Source: Actinoallomurus liliacearum (GTDB lineage Bacteria; Actinomycetota; Actinomycetes; Streptosporangiales; Streptosporangiaceae). Taken from it: a DNA stretch of 64,000 bases. The stretch's first letter is position 1. The number at the start of each line of letters is the position of its first letter. Under the pieces are notes generated by a model. That model worked only from the letters and a program-made list of their open reading frames with translations, was not told the DNA's origin and did not search any database. Positions 42,921 to 51,750 of the stretch are shown here, piece by piece. The stretch spans positions 124,001 through 188,000 of the forward strand of contig NZ_BAABHJ010000023.1 of NCBI RefSeq assembly GCF_039542035.1. Reading direction: 5' to 3'. The position numbers were made by a program, and so were the translations under genes.

Positions 42921-45900
42921 TCACAGGGTCACCCGCCCTCCGGTGATGAACACGTCCCGATACCACCCGCTCGTGATGTCAGAGATTTTGACGACGTCAC
43001 CGGTATGCGGAGCGTGAATCATCTTTCCACCGCCGATGTAGATGCCCACGTGGCCCCAGCCGTGCATCGCGATGAGGTCGCCCGGCTGTAGCTCGCTGTA
43101 GGAGACGCGGTGGACGTGCGAGTTCTCCCACTGCGTGGGGACGTAGTGCGCAAGGCTCACCTGTCCGCCGGTCGCGTTGTACACCGCGTACAGCGTGAGG
43201 CCGGAACAGTCGAAGCCGGGCTTGCCGCTGCCGTTCGAGTTGGTGCCGACGGTGGGCCCGTGGGCGTCTCCGCCGCCGAACTGGTACGGCAGCCCGATCC
43301 ACTTGCTGGCCCAGGCGACGATGCGCTCGCCGAGTGGCCCGTTCAGGTCACCGAGGGTCGCCGGCCCTCCGCCGGGCGCGCCCCCCGTCGTCGACCCGTT
43401 ACCGGCGGATCCGTCCGCGAGCGAACCGATACGTTTGCCGGCACTGTTGAACGGGCTGATGACGCCGCCGAAGAACCACGCGTAGTCGATGGCGACCTGG
43501 GAGAGAGGCAGCGTCGTACCGTCCGACGTGCCGAGGTTCGCCCATGCCTGCGTCGCGTCCGCGGCGGTCGGTGCCTGGATCTCTTTGAGCGGGCGTGGTG
43601 CCAGCCGGGGGATGACCAGCGGGTCCTGACCCACCACCGGGTCCGTCGCCTTCACGGCGGCGTCCGCGGCCTGGTAGTAGTTGCCCAGGCCGGTCAGGTT
43701 GTCCGCGAGGGCCGCGTCTGCGCCCGCCAGACTGGTGGCGAGGTCGGCGAGTTCGCCGTTGAACCCCGGTGACCAGGATCCGACCATGCACGCGGGGTCG
43801 GCCCCCGGATCGGCGATCTGGTTCGTGGTCTCGAGGGTGGCCAGCTTCTGCCGCCAGGCGTCCAGGTCCTTCTCGTCGGGCGCCTTCTTCAGCGTCGCGA
43901 ACTCCGTCGCGAGCGGTGCGACCTTTTTGAGGAACGTGGTCATCACCTTCGTGCACGCGTCGGACGCGACGAGCGATGTGCTCGGGCCGATGACCGAGAA
44001 AATGTCGAGATCCTGGCCCATCGCGATGCTCAGCGACTGCCAACCGCCGACCATCGGCTGGAAGTCGCCCTTCTTCTTGTCCCGTTTCTCCGGGGGAACC
44101 GCCTCGCCGGGGAGCACGAGCTTCGCGGCACCCTCGATGTTCTTCTCATCGTCACACCGGTCGGCGACTCCGGCCTTGGCGGCCTCCTGCGGCGTCATCG
44201 GGAAGATGCCCTGGCGGTCCTTCGACTTGTCGTCGCACTTGTCGGTCTTCCACTTACTGGCGGCGTAGCTGACTTCTATCGCCTCGTTGATGAGGGTCTG
44301 TTCCGCGGCAGACCGGTCTTCCTCGACGGTGTAGGTGAACTTCTTGTTCACGGACTGGCCGCCGGTGACCAGGTACAGCTTCGGCATGCGGGTGACCTGG
44401 CAATGCCAGATCCAGATGATCTTGAGGTCGGCCGACCAGGGCTTCTTGGAATCCTGCGGCGGCAGGGCGCACGGCGCGTCCGGCTGTGCGGTGCGCTCCA
44501 CGAAGAGGCCTGAGACCTCGATGGCCTTGCTCCAGTACTTACGGGCGTTGGCCTGGTCATTCGCCGACCCGTCGGCCAGCCATCGAGGGCTGGAGGGGTC
44601 GCTGTGCACTTTTTTCGCCGCCTCGCTGAGCTTGCGGGCGACGTAAAGCGAGGAGTTGCACGGATTCTGCGGGTCGAGGAAGCTCTTCCGCATGTCGTCG
44701 GCCGCGCTCGGAGTGATGAGGTACGGCCCGGATCCCTGGGTGTCCTTACCGCCGATGGGCGGGCTGGGGTTGTTCACCGCGCAGCCGTCGGCCAGCACTC
44801 CCTCACCGCTGTCCGTCCGATCGGCGGCATCCGCCGCGTACAGGTCGGCGGCGGTGACGGCCCGCAGATCCGCCGCGGCCGCGTTCGAGCGGCTGATGGA
44901 GGATGTGGCGGAGTGGGGACCCATGTCCGCCGACCGTGCCGTGCTGCCACCCGACCAGTACGCGGCCGGCTGCGCCCCGGTGTCGGGGTACTTCTTGGCG
45001 GCCTCGGCCATCTTCTTCATCACGTCGTCGACGTAGGCCCACCCCGTGGGGTTGATGCCACCTCCGTTCGCCGCACAGGCCGCCGGGCATTCATCCCACT
45101 TGCTCGGTGTCTTCGCCCATACATCCGAGCCGGTGAAGTGTTTGATCGCCACCGACTGCCACATGTGCCACTTGTTCCAGGAGGTGATGAAGTCGCTCTT
45201 CGCCCGCTTGTCCTGGATGCTCGGCGGTGCGTCGCAGGCGGTGGCATAGCCGCCGTACTTGTTCCAGGTGAGGGGCATGTACTGATATGCGCCGCAGGCG
45301 GCCTCCCTGCGTCCCGCCTTGTAGTTGTTAGTCGACTCGTGCATGCGCATGGCCCACATGAACCAGCCGAGTTGGTGGCTGAGGTCGCCGGCGGGCGGGC
45401 CGGGGTGACCGGACGCGATCGGCTTCGACTCGCCGGCTCCGGTGACCCCCTTGATCGCTTCGGGCCCCGCGCCTACCGTGTTGCCCCCCGTGATGTCGTC
45501 CCCGCTCCCGGATCCGCCGGTCTGCGCGATCTCCGGGGCCGTACGCCCCGGATCGCGGTCGGTGCTGTCGTACGGGCTGTAGCGCGCGAAGTCCGTCTGG
45601 GTCGCGACGATGCCGGCCAGGACCGTCCAGGGCACGGTGGCGTAGTCAGGGGCACCCCCGGCCGCCGCGCGGTCGGCGGCCTGTTCCAGTACCTGCTGCC
45701 ACTTGTTGGGGAAGTACTTGGCGACCAGGGTGTTCGACCGGTTGTCCGGTTGGCCCGGCGCGTCCTTGTCTGAGGCCGCGCCCAGGGCCATGGGGAGCAG
45801 CAGGAGCAGGACGATGGGAAGCATGCCGGCACTACCGGCGACGAGGACCTTGCCCTTGCCGCCCGAACCGGAGCCCGACCCGGGCGCATCTCCCTTCTGG

Positions 45901-46583
45901 TTGCCCTTGCCGCCGCCCTTCTTCCCCTTCTTCTTGTCCGCGTCGCCCATGAAGCCGTCCTTGAACGACCTCCCGAGGCGGGTCTTGTTCAGCAGCTTTC
46001 CGCCCGGCGTCTTGTTCATCAGCGCCTGGCCGGGCTTTGAAGCGAGCGCCTTCTTGCCGAGGTCGTACGCCTTGTCCGGGACGCCCATCGAGTTGGCGTA
46101 CTTGCGGGCGGCCTGATCGGCCACCTGCCCCGCAGCGTTGGCGCCCTTCTCCTTGAGGTTGTCGCCCTCCGGCATGCGCGGCATGCGGTTCGCCGCCCCG
46201 CCCGCCTTCGATCCCAGCCCGCCGGCCTTCTGCGCGAGCCCCTTCGCGGCTCCGCCGCCCTCGCCCGCGGAGCCGCCCGGCGGCTTGGGGACGTTCGGTC
46301 CCGCCGGGTTGCGCATCGGGTTCGCGCTCCCGCCGCCGGAGCCGCTCTCGCCTCCGCCGAACTCCGGTTCCGTACTCGGCGGTCCGCCGCTTCCGCCGCC
46401 GGAGGGAGCGTTGTCTTTGATGAGGTCCTTGGCTCGCGCCGGTGGAGCGGCTTCCGCGCGCGGGTCGTAGCCGGACGACTCACCCGGTTCACCGGTCTCC
46501 GGCGGTGGTGCCGCCGGTGGCTGGCTCGGGGGCGGCCCGGCAGGGACGGGCGGCTGAGGAGGGGTGTTGCCTGCCTCGTTCAC
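42921..46583 (-). CDS. VirB1/TcpG-like cell-wall hydrolase: SLT-type transglycosylase plus NlpC/P60
   Basis: 1220 aa from GTG 46583. A Pro/Gly-rich and then basic cytoplasmic region (1-245) precedes one TM helix (about 247-270, MLPIVLLLLLPMALGAA). Outside, residues about 405-520 resemble a soluble lytic transglycosylase: WAMRMHESTNNYKAGRREAACGAYQYMPLTWNKY, with the catalytic Glu in MHES. A long Cys-containing helical region follows. The C-terminal NlpC/P60 peptidase has FDCSGLTLYAVYNATGG (Cys near 1125), LQPGDLIAMHGWGHVGIYIGGGKMIHAPH with both His. Two-domain hydrolases open peptidoglycan for Gram-positive conjugation (compare CwlT, TcpG). Confidence 0.88.
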   Translation of the reverse strand: MNEAGNTPPQPPVPAGPPPSQPPAAPPPETGEPGESSGYDPRAEAAPPARAKDLIKDNAPSGGGSGGPPSTEPEFGGGESGSGGGSANPMRNPAGPNVPKPPGGSAGEGGGAAKGLAQKAGGLGSKAGGAANRMPRMPEGDNLKEKGANAAGQVADQAARKYANSMGVPDKAYDLGKKALASKPGQALMNKTPGGKLLNKTRLGRSFKDGFMGDADKKKGKKGGGKGNQKGDAPGSGSGSGGKGKVLVAGSAGMLPIVLLLLLPMALGAASDKDAPGQPDNRSNTLVAKYFPNKWQQVLEQAADRAAAGGAPDYATVPWTVLAGIVATQTDFARYSPYDSTDRDPGRTAPEIAQTGGSGSGDDITGGNTVGAGPEAIKGVTGAGESKPIASGHPGPPAGDLSHQLGWFMWAMRMHESTNNYKAGRREAACGAYQYMPLTWNKYGGYATACDAPPSIQDKRAKSDFITSWNKWHMWQSVAIKHFTGSDVWAKTPSKWDECPAACAANGGGINPTGWAYVDDVMKKMAEAAKKYPDTGAQPAAYWSGGSTARSADMGPHSATSSISRSNAAAADLRAVTAADLYAADAADRTDSGEGVLADGCAVNNPSPPIGGKDTQGSGPYLITPSAADDMRKSFLDPQNPCNSSLYVARKLSEAAKKVHSDPSSPRWLADGSANDQANARKYWSKAIEVSGLFVERTAQPDAPCALPPQDSKKPWSADLKIIWIWHCQVTRMPKLYLVTGGQSVNKKFTYTVEEDRSAAEQTLINEAIEVSYAASKWKTDKCDDKSKDRQGIFPMTPQEAAKAGVADRCDDEKNIEGAAKLVLPGEAVPPEKRDKKKGDFQPMVGGWQSLSIAMGQDLDIFSVIGPSTSLVASDACTKVMTTFLKKVAPLATEFATLKKAPDEKDLDAWRQKLATLETTNQIADPGADPACMVGSWSPGFNGELADLATSLAGADAALADNLTGLGNYYQAADAAVKATDPVVGQDPLVIPRLAPRPLKEIQAPTAADATQAWANLGTSDGTTLPLSQVAIDYAWFFGGVISPFNSAGKRIGSLADGSAGNGSTTGGAPGGGPATLGDLNGPLGERIVAWASKWIGLPYQFGGGDAHGPTVGTNSNGSGKPGFDCSGLTLYAVYNATGGQVSLAHYVPTQWENSHVHRVSYSELQPGDLIAMHGWGHVGIYIGGGKMIHAPHTGDVVKISDITSGWYRDVFITGGRVTL

Positions 46584-46720
46584 GCGGCGCCTCGCTGAGG
46601 GTCTGCGATCGGATCGCGGGCGGGGGGACTGACTGAAGAAGACCGTCCGGCGACGCCTGCATAAGGCAACGCCCCCCGGACGGGTCCCGCGGTGGCCACC
46701 GCGGCGGACGACTTGGTCTC

Positions 46721-47518
46721 CTACTGCGCGTGGACCGCGTAGCCGGACTGGTCGCGTTCGACCGCGACCCGGTACTGGTAGGCCTTGGCCGCTCCACCAT
46801 GGGTGATCGTCGCGCTGAACAGGTACAGGGTGTTCCCGGTGACCGCCGGATCGGTGACGGTCAGCTGCCCGATGACCGAGCCTTGCGGGGTGCGGTGGGC
46901 CTTGGGCGGCCTGGTGCGGCCGATGAACGGGATGCCGGTCCAATCCCCGGTGGCCGCGGCCTTCGCGGCCGCCGAGGCGACATTCCGGGCGCCGGCGGGG
47001 ACCACGGCCGTTCCACCGCCGACCTTCGGTACCTGGACCGCCGCCGTGGCGGCGAAGTCCCCGGTCGACCCGCTCCCTGTGGAGCCGCTCGCGCCTGGGG
47101 CGGGTGTGCCGGCCGCGGACCCGCTCCCTGTGGAGCCGCTCGCGTCCGGGGTGGGCGTGCCGGCCGTGGACTCGCTCGAGGCGGAGGGCGTGGCGTAAGG
47201 ATTGATCTTCTGCACCGAATAGGCCGGCGGTTGCGACGAAGAGGTCGTGTCGGTCGACGAGTCCGGCTCCAGCAGCGCGCTGAGCAGAAGGATCAGGCCG
47301 ACCGCGGCGAGCGAGACCCAGACCGCGAGGTTCCACCATTCGGGGAGTTCGGTGCGGTGCCATGGGCCGCGGCGCCGGTTGAACCCCTCGCGGACGTAGT
47401 CGGTCATCTTCGGCATGTCGTTGACTGTCGCCTGCGGCGGCCGGGGGGCAACCGGTGAGACATCCTGCGGACGGCCGCGGTGCTGGCGATCCGCCCGGGA
47501 CCACGGACGGTCGGACAC
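46721..47518 (-). CDS. single-TM VirB8-like secretion protein
   Basis: 265 aa from GTG 47518; later ATGs at residues 35 and 38 are credible alternatives. Cytoplasmic part with RRRGPWHRTELPEWW, TM helix about 67-85 (AVWVSLAAVGLILLLSALL), then a Ser/Gly/Thr linker with repeated PDASGSTGSGSAAGTP units. A C-terminal domain (ATGDWTGIPFIGR, SVIGQLTVTDPAVTGNTLYLFSATI) looks like an NTF2-type beta fold as in VirB8/TcpC. Gap to the hydrolase gene is 137 bp; divergent from the VirB3-like cluster. Confidence 0.6.
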   Translation of the reverse strand: MSDRPWSRADRQHRGRPQDVSPVAPRPPQATVNDMPKMTDYVREGFNRRRGPWHRTELPEWWNLAVWVSLAAVGLILLLSALLEPDSSTDTTSSSQPPAYSVQKINPYATPSASSESTAGTPTPDASGSTGSGSAAGTPAPGASGSTGSGSTGDFAATAAVQVPKVGGGTAVVPAGARNVASAAAKAAATGDWTGIPFIGRTRPPKAHRTPQGSVIGQLTVTDPAVTGNTLYLFSATITHGGAAKAYQYRVAVERDQSGYAVHAQ

Positions 47519-47541
47519 ATGAGTGAGCGGAGTGAGCGAAT
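47519..47541 (+). repeat. 23-bp MSERxERI start-codon repeat, copy 3
   Basis: ATGAGTGAGCGGAGTGAGCG followed by AAT; encodes MSERSERI in the same frame as the copies at 16459 and 16527. Confidence 0.65.
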
Positions 47542-47590
47542 CATGAGCACAGCGTCTCTGGTCACTCCTCCGACGGAGGAGGGCGCATGA
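47519..47590 (+). CDS. possible 23-aa leader ORF with MSERSERI repeat
   Basis: ATG 47519 opens MSERSERIMSTASLVTPP and stops in an ATGA overlap with the next gene (47587). Its first base is directly next to the GTG of the minus-strand gene. The start codons cover the third copy of the 23-bp MSERSERI element (47519-47541). Translation would run through a hairpin (47565-47581) that holds the next gene's ribosome site. Product function, if any, is unknown; it may act only as a coupling leader. Confidence 0.3.
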   Translation: MSERSERIMSTASLVTPPTEEGA

Positions 47591-48165
47591 GTGACGAGGC
47601 CGAGGACATGAGGGGGCCGGTGATGCTCGCGGCCACCAACATGCTCAAGCCGCCGCCGGCCGTCATCGGCAGCATCAACAAGGAGATCACGCTGCCCCGG
47701 ACCATCAAGCTCACCACGCTCCTCGCCGTGGGCGTCGGTGCCGTGCTGGGCTTCGTGGCGTCGCTGTTCGTCTTCGGGGTCGGCATGAACGCGCTCATCT
47801 ACGGGCCCACGGTGGGCGGCATGGTGGGGTGGGCCCTCGTCAGCTTCTCTCCACTCCGCGGGGAGTCTCTCGCGATGTGGTTCGGTCTGCAGGCCAACAG
47901 CGCCCGCAAGCGCAAACTCGTCATCGACGGCAGGCAGGTGCGGCTCTATGTGGGCATCGCCCCGCTTCGCCGGACCGCCGCGGGGACCATCCGGATACTG
48001 CCGGGAGGCGTCCCGATCGACGGCGCGAGATGGGATGAACGCGGCGTCCCGCAGCAGGAGATACCCAACATGACCAGGCTCCCCGTCGCACCTCGCAGCC
48101 AGGGTCGGCCGCTCACCGCGTCCACCGAATTGTCCAGCCAGCCGCGTCGTAAGAGGCGAAAGTGA
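47587..48165 (+). CDS. PrgI/VirB3-like two-TM membrane protein
   Basis: 192 aa from ATG 47587, with GGAGGAGGG upstream partly inside a CTCCTCCGACGGAGGAG hairpin. Two adjacent TM helices (about 42-65 and 67-90) follow SINKEITLPRTIKLTTL. The C-terminal half is cytoplasmic and basic (NSARKRKLVIDGRQVRLYVG, end RRKRRK). The order short N-terminus, paired helices, then soluble tail resembles PrgI or VirB3/TcpE proteins encoded near VirB4 partners. First gene of a six-or-seven-gene plus-strand operon. Confidence 0.65.
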   Translation: MSDEAEDMRGPVMLAATNMLKPPPAVIGSINKEITLPRTIKLTTLLAVGVGAVLGFVASLFVFGVGMNALIYGPTVGGMVGWALVSFSPLRGESLAMWFGLQANSARKRKLVIDGRQVRLYVGIAPLRRTAAGTIRILPGGVPIDGARWDERGVPQQEIPNMTRLPVAPRSQGRPLTASTELSSQPRRKRRK

Positions 48166-48247
48166 CGATCCGCCGCATCTGACGTTTGCGCATCCACGTC
48201 ACGCCCGAACTGTTCTCTGTGCCGGGCGTAAGTAGCAGGAGGAGAAG

Positions 48248-49474
48248 ATGCCAGCGGAGTCCCCCACCCGTTTCGTGATGGTGCCTGCTCGGCGCTCGAA
48301 CGAGCCGACGGCGCGCAAGCGGGCCAGGAGGATCCTGAACGCCCTCTTCCTGGCCGCGGCCCTGAGCGTCGTCGCGGTGTTCTTCACGCTGGCCAAGGGA
48401 ACTTCGAAGCCGGACCTGTCGGCGGTCGATCCGAAGGGACGCGACCTGGCGTACACGGCGGCGGTGAACTTCCTGTCGGGCGCCTACCAGGCCGTGCCGC
48501 GCGCGAACACCTTGAATACGGACGACCTCGCGAAGGCGGCCCCCAACCTTCTCTCCGGGCAGGACAGCGCTCCCCTGCAGTACCAGTCGCTGAGCTGGGT
48601 GGGGTTCACCCCCGAGCGCTTCGGCTCGGCCAAGGCCGGTTTCACCGAGTTCGAGGTGCATCACTTCCTGGTCGTCCTCCCGAACTCCTCGTCCTCGTCC
48701 TCGCCGACGCCGGCACCGGGGTCGCCCGGGAACGGCGCCCCGCGGGCCAAGAAGACCTCACCGGCCCAGCGGACCGGCTCCCCGGCGGGGCAGCCCGGGG
48801 CGGCCGGCGCGCCTTCCGGGACTCCCGGTGCGGCGCCGACCGCCGGATCCTCGGCCGCCCCGAACGCCAGTCCGTCTCCGTCGCCGTCGCCCACGACCAG
48901 CAATGACGTCGCGCAGGCGCCCGCCTCGAACGTCCTGAAACTGGACGTCCCGCTGGTCATCACCCCGCAGGGCCCGCGGCTGTCGGCGGCACCGACGTTC
49001 TCCGTGTGGACGGGCGGCTCCGGCGCACCCGCCGGAGTTGGTGACTACACCAACTTCAACGGCCTGACGACGGACGTGAGCGAGCAGGTGAAGACCCAGG
49101 TCGGGGCTTGGGCCAAGGCTTACGTCAACGGCGACGCCACCAGCCTCCTCGCGCTCACCGGCGACCAGAACAGCCATCATCACTACGTCGGTCTCAGCGG
49201 GTTCACGCTGCCCGATTCGCCCGCGGCCGTGCAGATCATGTCGGCGATCAAGGCCGACAAGGGACAGTTGGTGGTCCGTGCGAGGGTCCTGCTTGCCAGA
49301 TCGCCATCCGGCGGGACGGTCTCCGGTACGAACGGCACCAACCAGTTCGTCACCTTCGCGGACTTCGACCTCTTGGTGGGGGCACCGGCCGGAGCGCAGC
49401 CGCCGATCCTCGCCTGGGGACCGGCGGGGTCCGCGGCGGAGCTGGAGCCGTACTCGAACGCCCTGAATTCCTGA
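48248..49474 (+). CDS. TcpC/VirB8-type conjugation scaffold protein
   Basis: 408 aa from ATG 48248 (AGGAGGAG upstream). Short basic cytoplasmic N-terminus, one TM helix (about 32-48), then AYTAAVNFLSGAYQ, YQSLSWVGFTPERFGSAKAGFTEFEVHHFLV (domain 1). A Ser/Pro/Gly linker (about 145-220) separates domain 2, which holds SEQVKTQVGAWAKAYVNGDATSLLALTGDQ and LVVRARVLLARSPSG. Two NTF2-like modules behind one TM helix are characteristic of TcpC from clostridial and Tn916-type systems. It probably scaffolds the channel outside the membrane. Confidence 0.8.
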   Translation: MPAESPTRFVMVPARRSNEPTARKRARRILNALFLAAALSVVAVFFTLAKGTSKPDLSAVDPKGRDLAYTAAVNFLSGAYQAVPRANTLNTDDLAKAAPNLLSGQDSAPLQYQSLSWVGFTPERFGSAKAGFTEFEVHHFLVVLPNSSSSSSPTPAPGSPGNGAPRAKKTSPAQRTGSPAGQPGAAGAPSGTPGAAPTAGSSAAPNASPSPSPSPTTSNDVAQAPASNVLKLDVPLVITPQGPRLSAAPTFSVWTGGSGAPAGVGDYTNFNGLTTDVSEQVKTQVGAWAKAYVNGDATSLLALTGDQNSHHHYVGLSGFTLPDSPAAVQIMSAIKADKGQLVVRARVLLARSPSGGTVSGTNGTNQFVTFADFDLLVGAPAGAQPPILAWGPAGSAAELEPYSNALNS

Positions 49475-49502
49475 CCGGAAACGCACAACCCAGAGGAAAC
49501 AC

Positions 49503-49826
49503 ATGAACATGAGTGACTTGCATGGTGTGCTCGCCGTCGGCACGGGCACGGGAGAAGACGGCGCCAACAGCTTCCTCGGATCGGACATCGGCAAAGCCGT
49601 CATCGCGCTCTGCGGTGTCGCCGGCATCATCATCTTGGTCGTCTGCATCTTCAAGATGGTCAAGAACGTCACCAACGGTCGCCCGGGAGAAGGTTTCAAG
49701 GTCTTCTTCTGGGGCCTCGTGGTCGGCGGCCTGCTGTTCAGGCTGGACATCACCGTCTCCGCGGTCAGCTACATGAGCGGTCTGCTCCAGAAGGTGTTCG
49801 ACAGCGCGCAAAAGGTCACGGGCTGA
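49503..49826 (+). CDS. small two-TM protein, VirB2-like pilin candidate
   Basis: 107 aa. Two hydrophobic helices (about 31-51, IALCGVAGIIILVVCIF; 68-82, VFFWGLVVGGLLF) are joined by a short basic loop KMVKNVTNGRPGEG, with a Gly/Ser N-terminus and amphipathic C-terminus. Size, helix order and place between TcpC- and VirD4-like genes are those of VirB2/TrbC major subunits, though no family signature is seen. The N-terminus lacks a clear signal-peptide cleavage site. Confidence 0.55.
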   Translation: MNMSDLHGVLAVGTGTGEDGANSFLGSDIGKAVIALCGVAGIIILVVCIFKMVKNVTNGRPGEGFKVFFWGLVVGGLLFRLDITVSAVSYMSGLLQKVFDSAQKVTG

Positions 49827-49857
49827 CGCTCTGATGCGTCCAGAGGGAGGTGCCGGG

Positions 49858-51750
49858 ATGTCTTACGGCATGAACCGGGGAATGCGGCCCGGGGAGCCCG
49901 AGGACAGCACCGGCTACCTCATCATCGCCCTGGGGCTCGCCGGTCTCGCCGTCGTCGTCCTGGCGCTGGTTCCGGCCGTGTGCGGCTCAGTGCTCTTCTT
50001 TCTGCTGCGCCGTTGGCTCGCCCGCCGCGACTGGATCATCATGGCGGCCGGCGGTCTGGTCGGGTTCGCCTGGTACCTGAAGGACAACGCCCTCAGCTAC
50101 GGATACTGGCTGCTCAGCTTCATCAACGTCGGAACGACCAAGCCTTCGCAGGTGCCGGTCACCGTGGTCCTCTGCCTGGCGGTGCTGATCGCCGGCGCCG
50201 GCGGCACCATCCTCGGTTCGCCGATCGCCGCCGGCGTGGGCGGCGCCCTCCTCGCGCCGCCCTCGACGAGGGTCTCCGGCCGGGGATTCCTGTTCCGCAG
50301 GAGGCTGGTCCAGGACTCGATCACGCCGAGGAAGGGCCGCCGGGACTCTCTGAAACGGCGGGTCTCCCAGCGGTTGACCCCGAGGGACATCCCCGCCGTG
50401 CGCGGTCCGTTCGCGAACGAGAAGACGCGGAGGATGCCGCTGAAGGAGAAGTCGATCCCGATCGGCCTCGGGTCGAGCGGTCGGCTGGTGCGGCTGAGCA
50501 CCCGCGAGATGGGCATGCACGGCTGCGTCGTCGGATCCACCGGCAGTGGAAAGACGATCACCCTGATGTGGATCATCGGTGCGGCGCTCGACATGGGCTT
50601 CGACGTCACCGTCATCGACATGAAGGAGGACACCGAGCCGGGCGGCCTGCGCGACTTCCTGCGCGCGTACTCCGCGATGCACCGGGTGCCGCTCCAGGAG
50701 ATCGCGCTGGGCGATCACGACCCGAAGTACTGGTTCAACGTCCTCGCCGACATGAGCGCCGACGAGGCGTTCGACACGATCATGTCGCTGGTCGAGTTCG
50801 ACGACGCGTACTGGAAGGCGCTGAACCGGAAGGTCCTGCAGCAGGTCGTCCAACTGTGCCACCAGGCCGCCGAGGTGGCGCCGGACCGCTTCCACCCGCC
50901 GACCATGCTCGAGCTCGGCAAGATCATGGAGATGGGCACCTCCATGAAGAACGCCGTCAAGGAGCGGGTCATCGCGATCGACGCGGTGGAGGGGATGGGC
51001 TACTGCCGGAACCGGTACACCAACGTCCTGTCGCCGAGCCAGGACGAGTCCAAGTCGGCGGCCAGCTTCGGAACGAAACTGACCGGCCTGTACGACTCCA
51101 CCGCGGGACGGCGCATCCTCATTCCGGGCAACGACCGGAAGATGATCGACGTCCGGCTGGAGGGGCTCACGTACGTCGGGCTGAACTCGCTCGGCCAGCC
51201 GGACATGGCCAAGATCCTGTCCTCGTCCTCGTTGCAGCGCCTGTCCGTCTACGCGGCACAGCGCATCCAGGGCCGCGCGCCCAAGGACCGGCCACGGCTG
51301 ATCGTGGTCGACGAGGCGAACTTCATCGACCGGGACATCGCGATGAACATGCTGTCGCGAGTCCGGTCGGCGCTGTTCAACATGATCCTGTGCACCCAAG
51401 GACCGACGGACTGGATCGACGCCGACGGTGACGACTGGTCGCGGCTGACGCAGAACATCAACTGGCTGATCGCCATGGCGCAGTCGTCGCCCGAGTCCGC
51501 GGAGAAGTGCGCCGAGTTCCTCGGCATGCGGGACAACGGGCAGGTCTCCCAGCGGGTCGAGAACGGCAGGGCCGTCGAGATGGGCACCGTCGCCGTCAAG
51601 GAAGAGTTCATCGTCACCGCCAAGGAGCTGCGCGACCTGGGCACCGGCGAGGCCTATCTGCGCGTCAACAAGCCGGACAGCAGGGTCGCGTACGTGGCCA
51701 TGCCCATGCGGTCCCAGGAACTCCAGTGGTACGAGGCGCAGCGGGCATGA
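49858..51750 (+). CDS. VirD4/TcpA-like type IV coupling ATPase
   Basis: 630 aa from ATG 49858, chosen for GGGAGG seven bases upstream. Three or four N-terminal TM helices (residues about 20-130) precede the motor domain: Walker A GSTGSGKTITLMWII (about 227-241), VIDMKEDTEPGGLRDFL, Walker B RLIVVDEANFIDRD (about 478-491), and ILCTQGPTDWID plus AQSSPESAEKCAEFLG. These match VirD4/TraG/FtsK-HerA coupling proteins that pass substrate to the channel. Its stop overlaps the next gene's start (ATGA). Confidence 0.9.
   Translation: MSYGMNRGMRPGEPEDSTGYLIIALGLAGLAVVVLALVPAVCGSVLFFLLRRWLARRDWIIMAAGGLVGFAWYLKDNALSYGYWLLSFINVGTTKPSQVPVTVVLCLAVLIAGAGGTILGSPIAAGVGGALLAPPSTRVSGRGFLFRRRLVQDSITPRKGRRDSLKRRVSQRLTPRDIPAVRGPFANEKTRRMPLKEKSIPIGLGSSGRLVRLSTREMGMHGCVVGSTGSGKTITLMWIIGAALDMGFDVTVIDMKEDTEPGGLRDFLRAYSAMHRVPLQEIALGDHDPKYWFNVLADMSADEAFDTIMSLVEFDDAYWKALNRKVLQQVVQLCHQAAEVAPDRFHPPTMLELGKIMEMGTSMKNAVKERVIAIDAVEGMGYCRNRYTNVLSPSQDESKSAASFGTKLTGLYDSTAGRRILIPGNDRKMIDVRLEGLTYVGLNSLGQPDMAKILSSSSLQRLSVYAAQRIQGRAPKDRPRLIVVDEANFIDRDIAMNMLSRVRSALFNMILCTQGPTDWIDADGDDWSRLTQNINWLIAMAQSSPESAEKCAEFLGMRDNGQVSQRVENGRAVEMGTVAVKEEFIVTAKELRDLGTGEAYLRVNKPDSRVAYVAMPMRSQELQWYEAQRA

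Noticed and set aside
46584..47504. N-terminal extension of the wall-hydrolase frame up to 47504
   Set aside because: The extension lies opposite in frame to the VirB8-like gene and consists of Arg/His/Gly-rich shadow sequence; the GTG at 46583 gives a sensible N-terminus.
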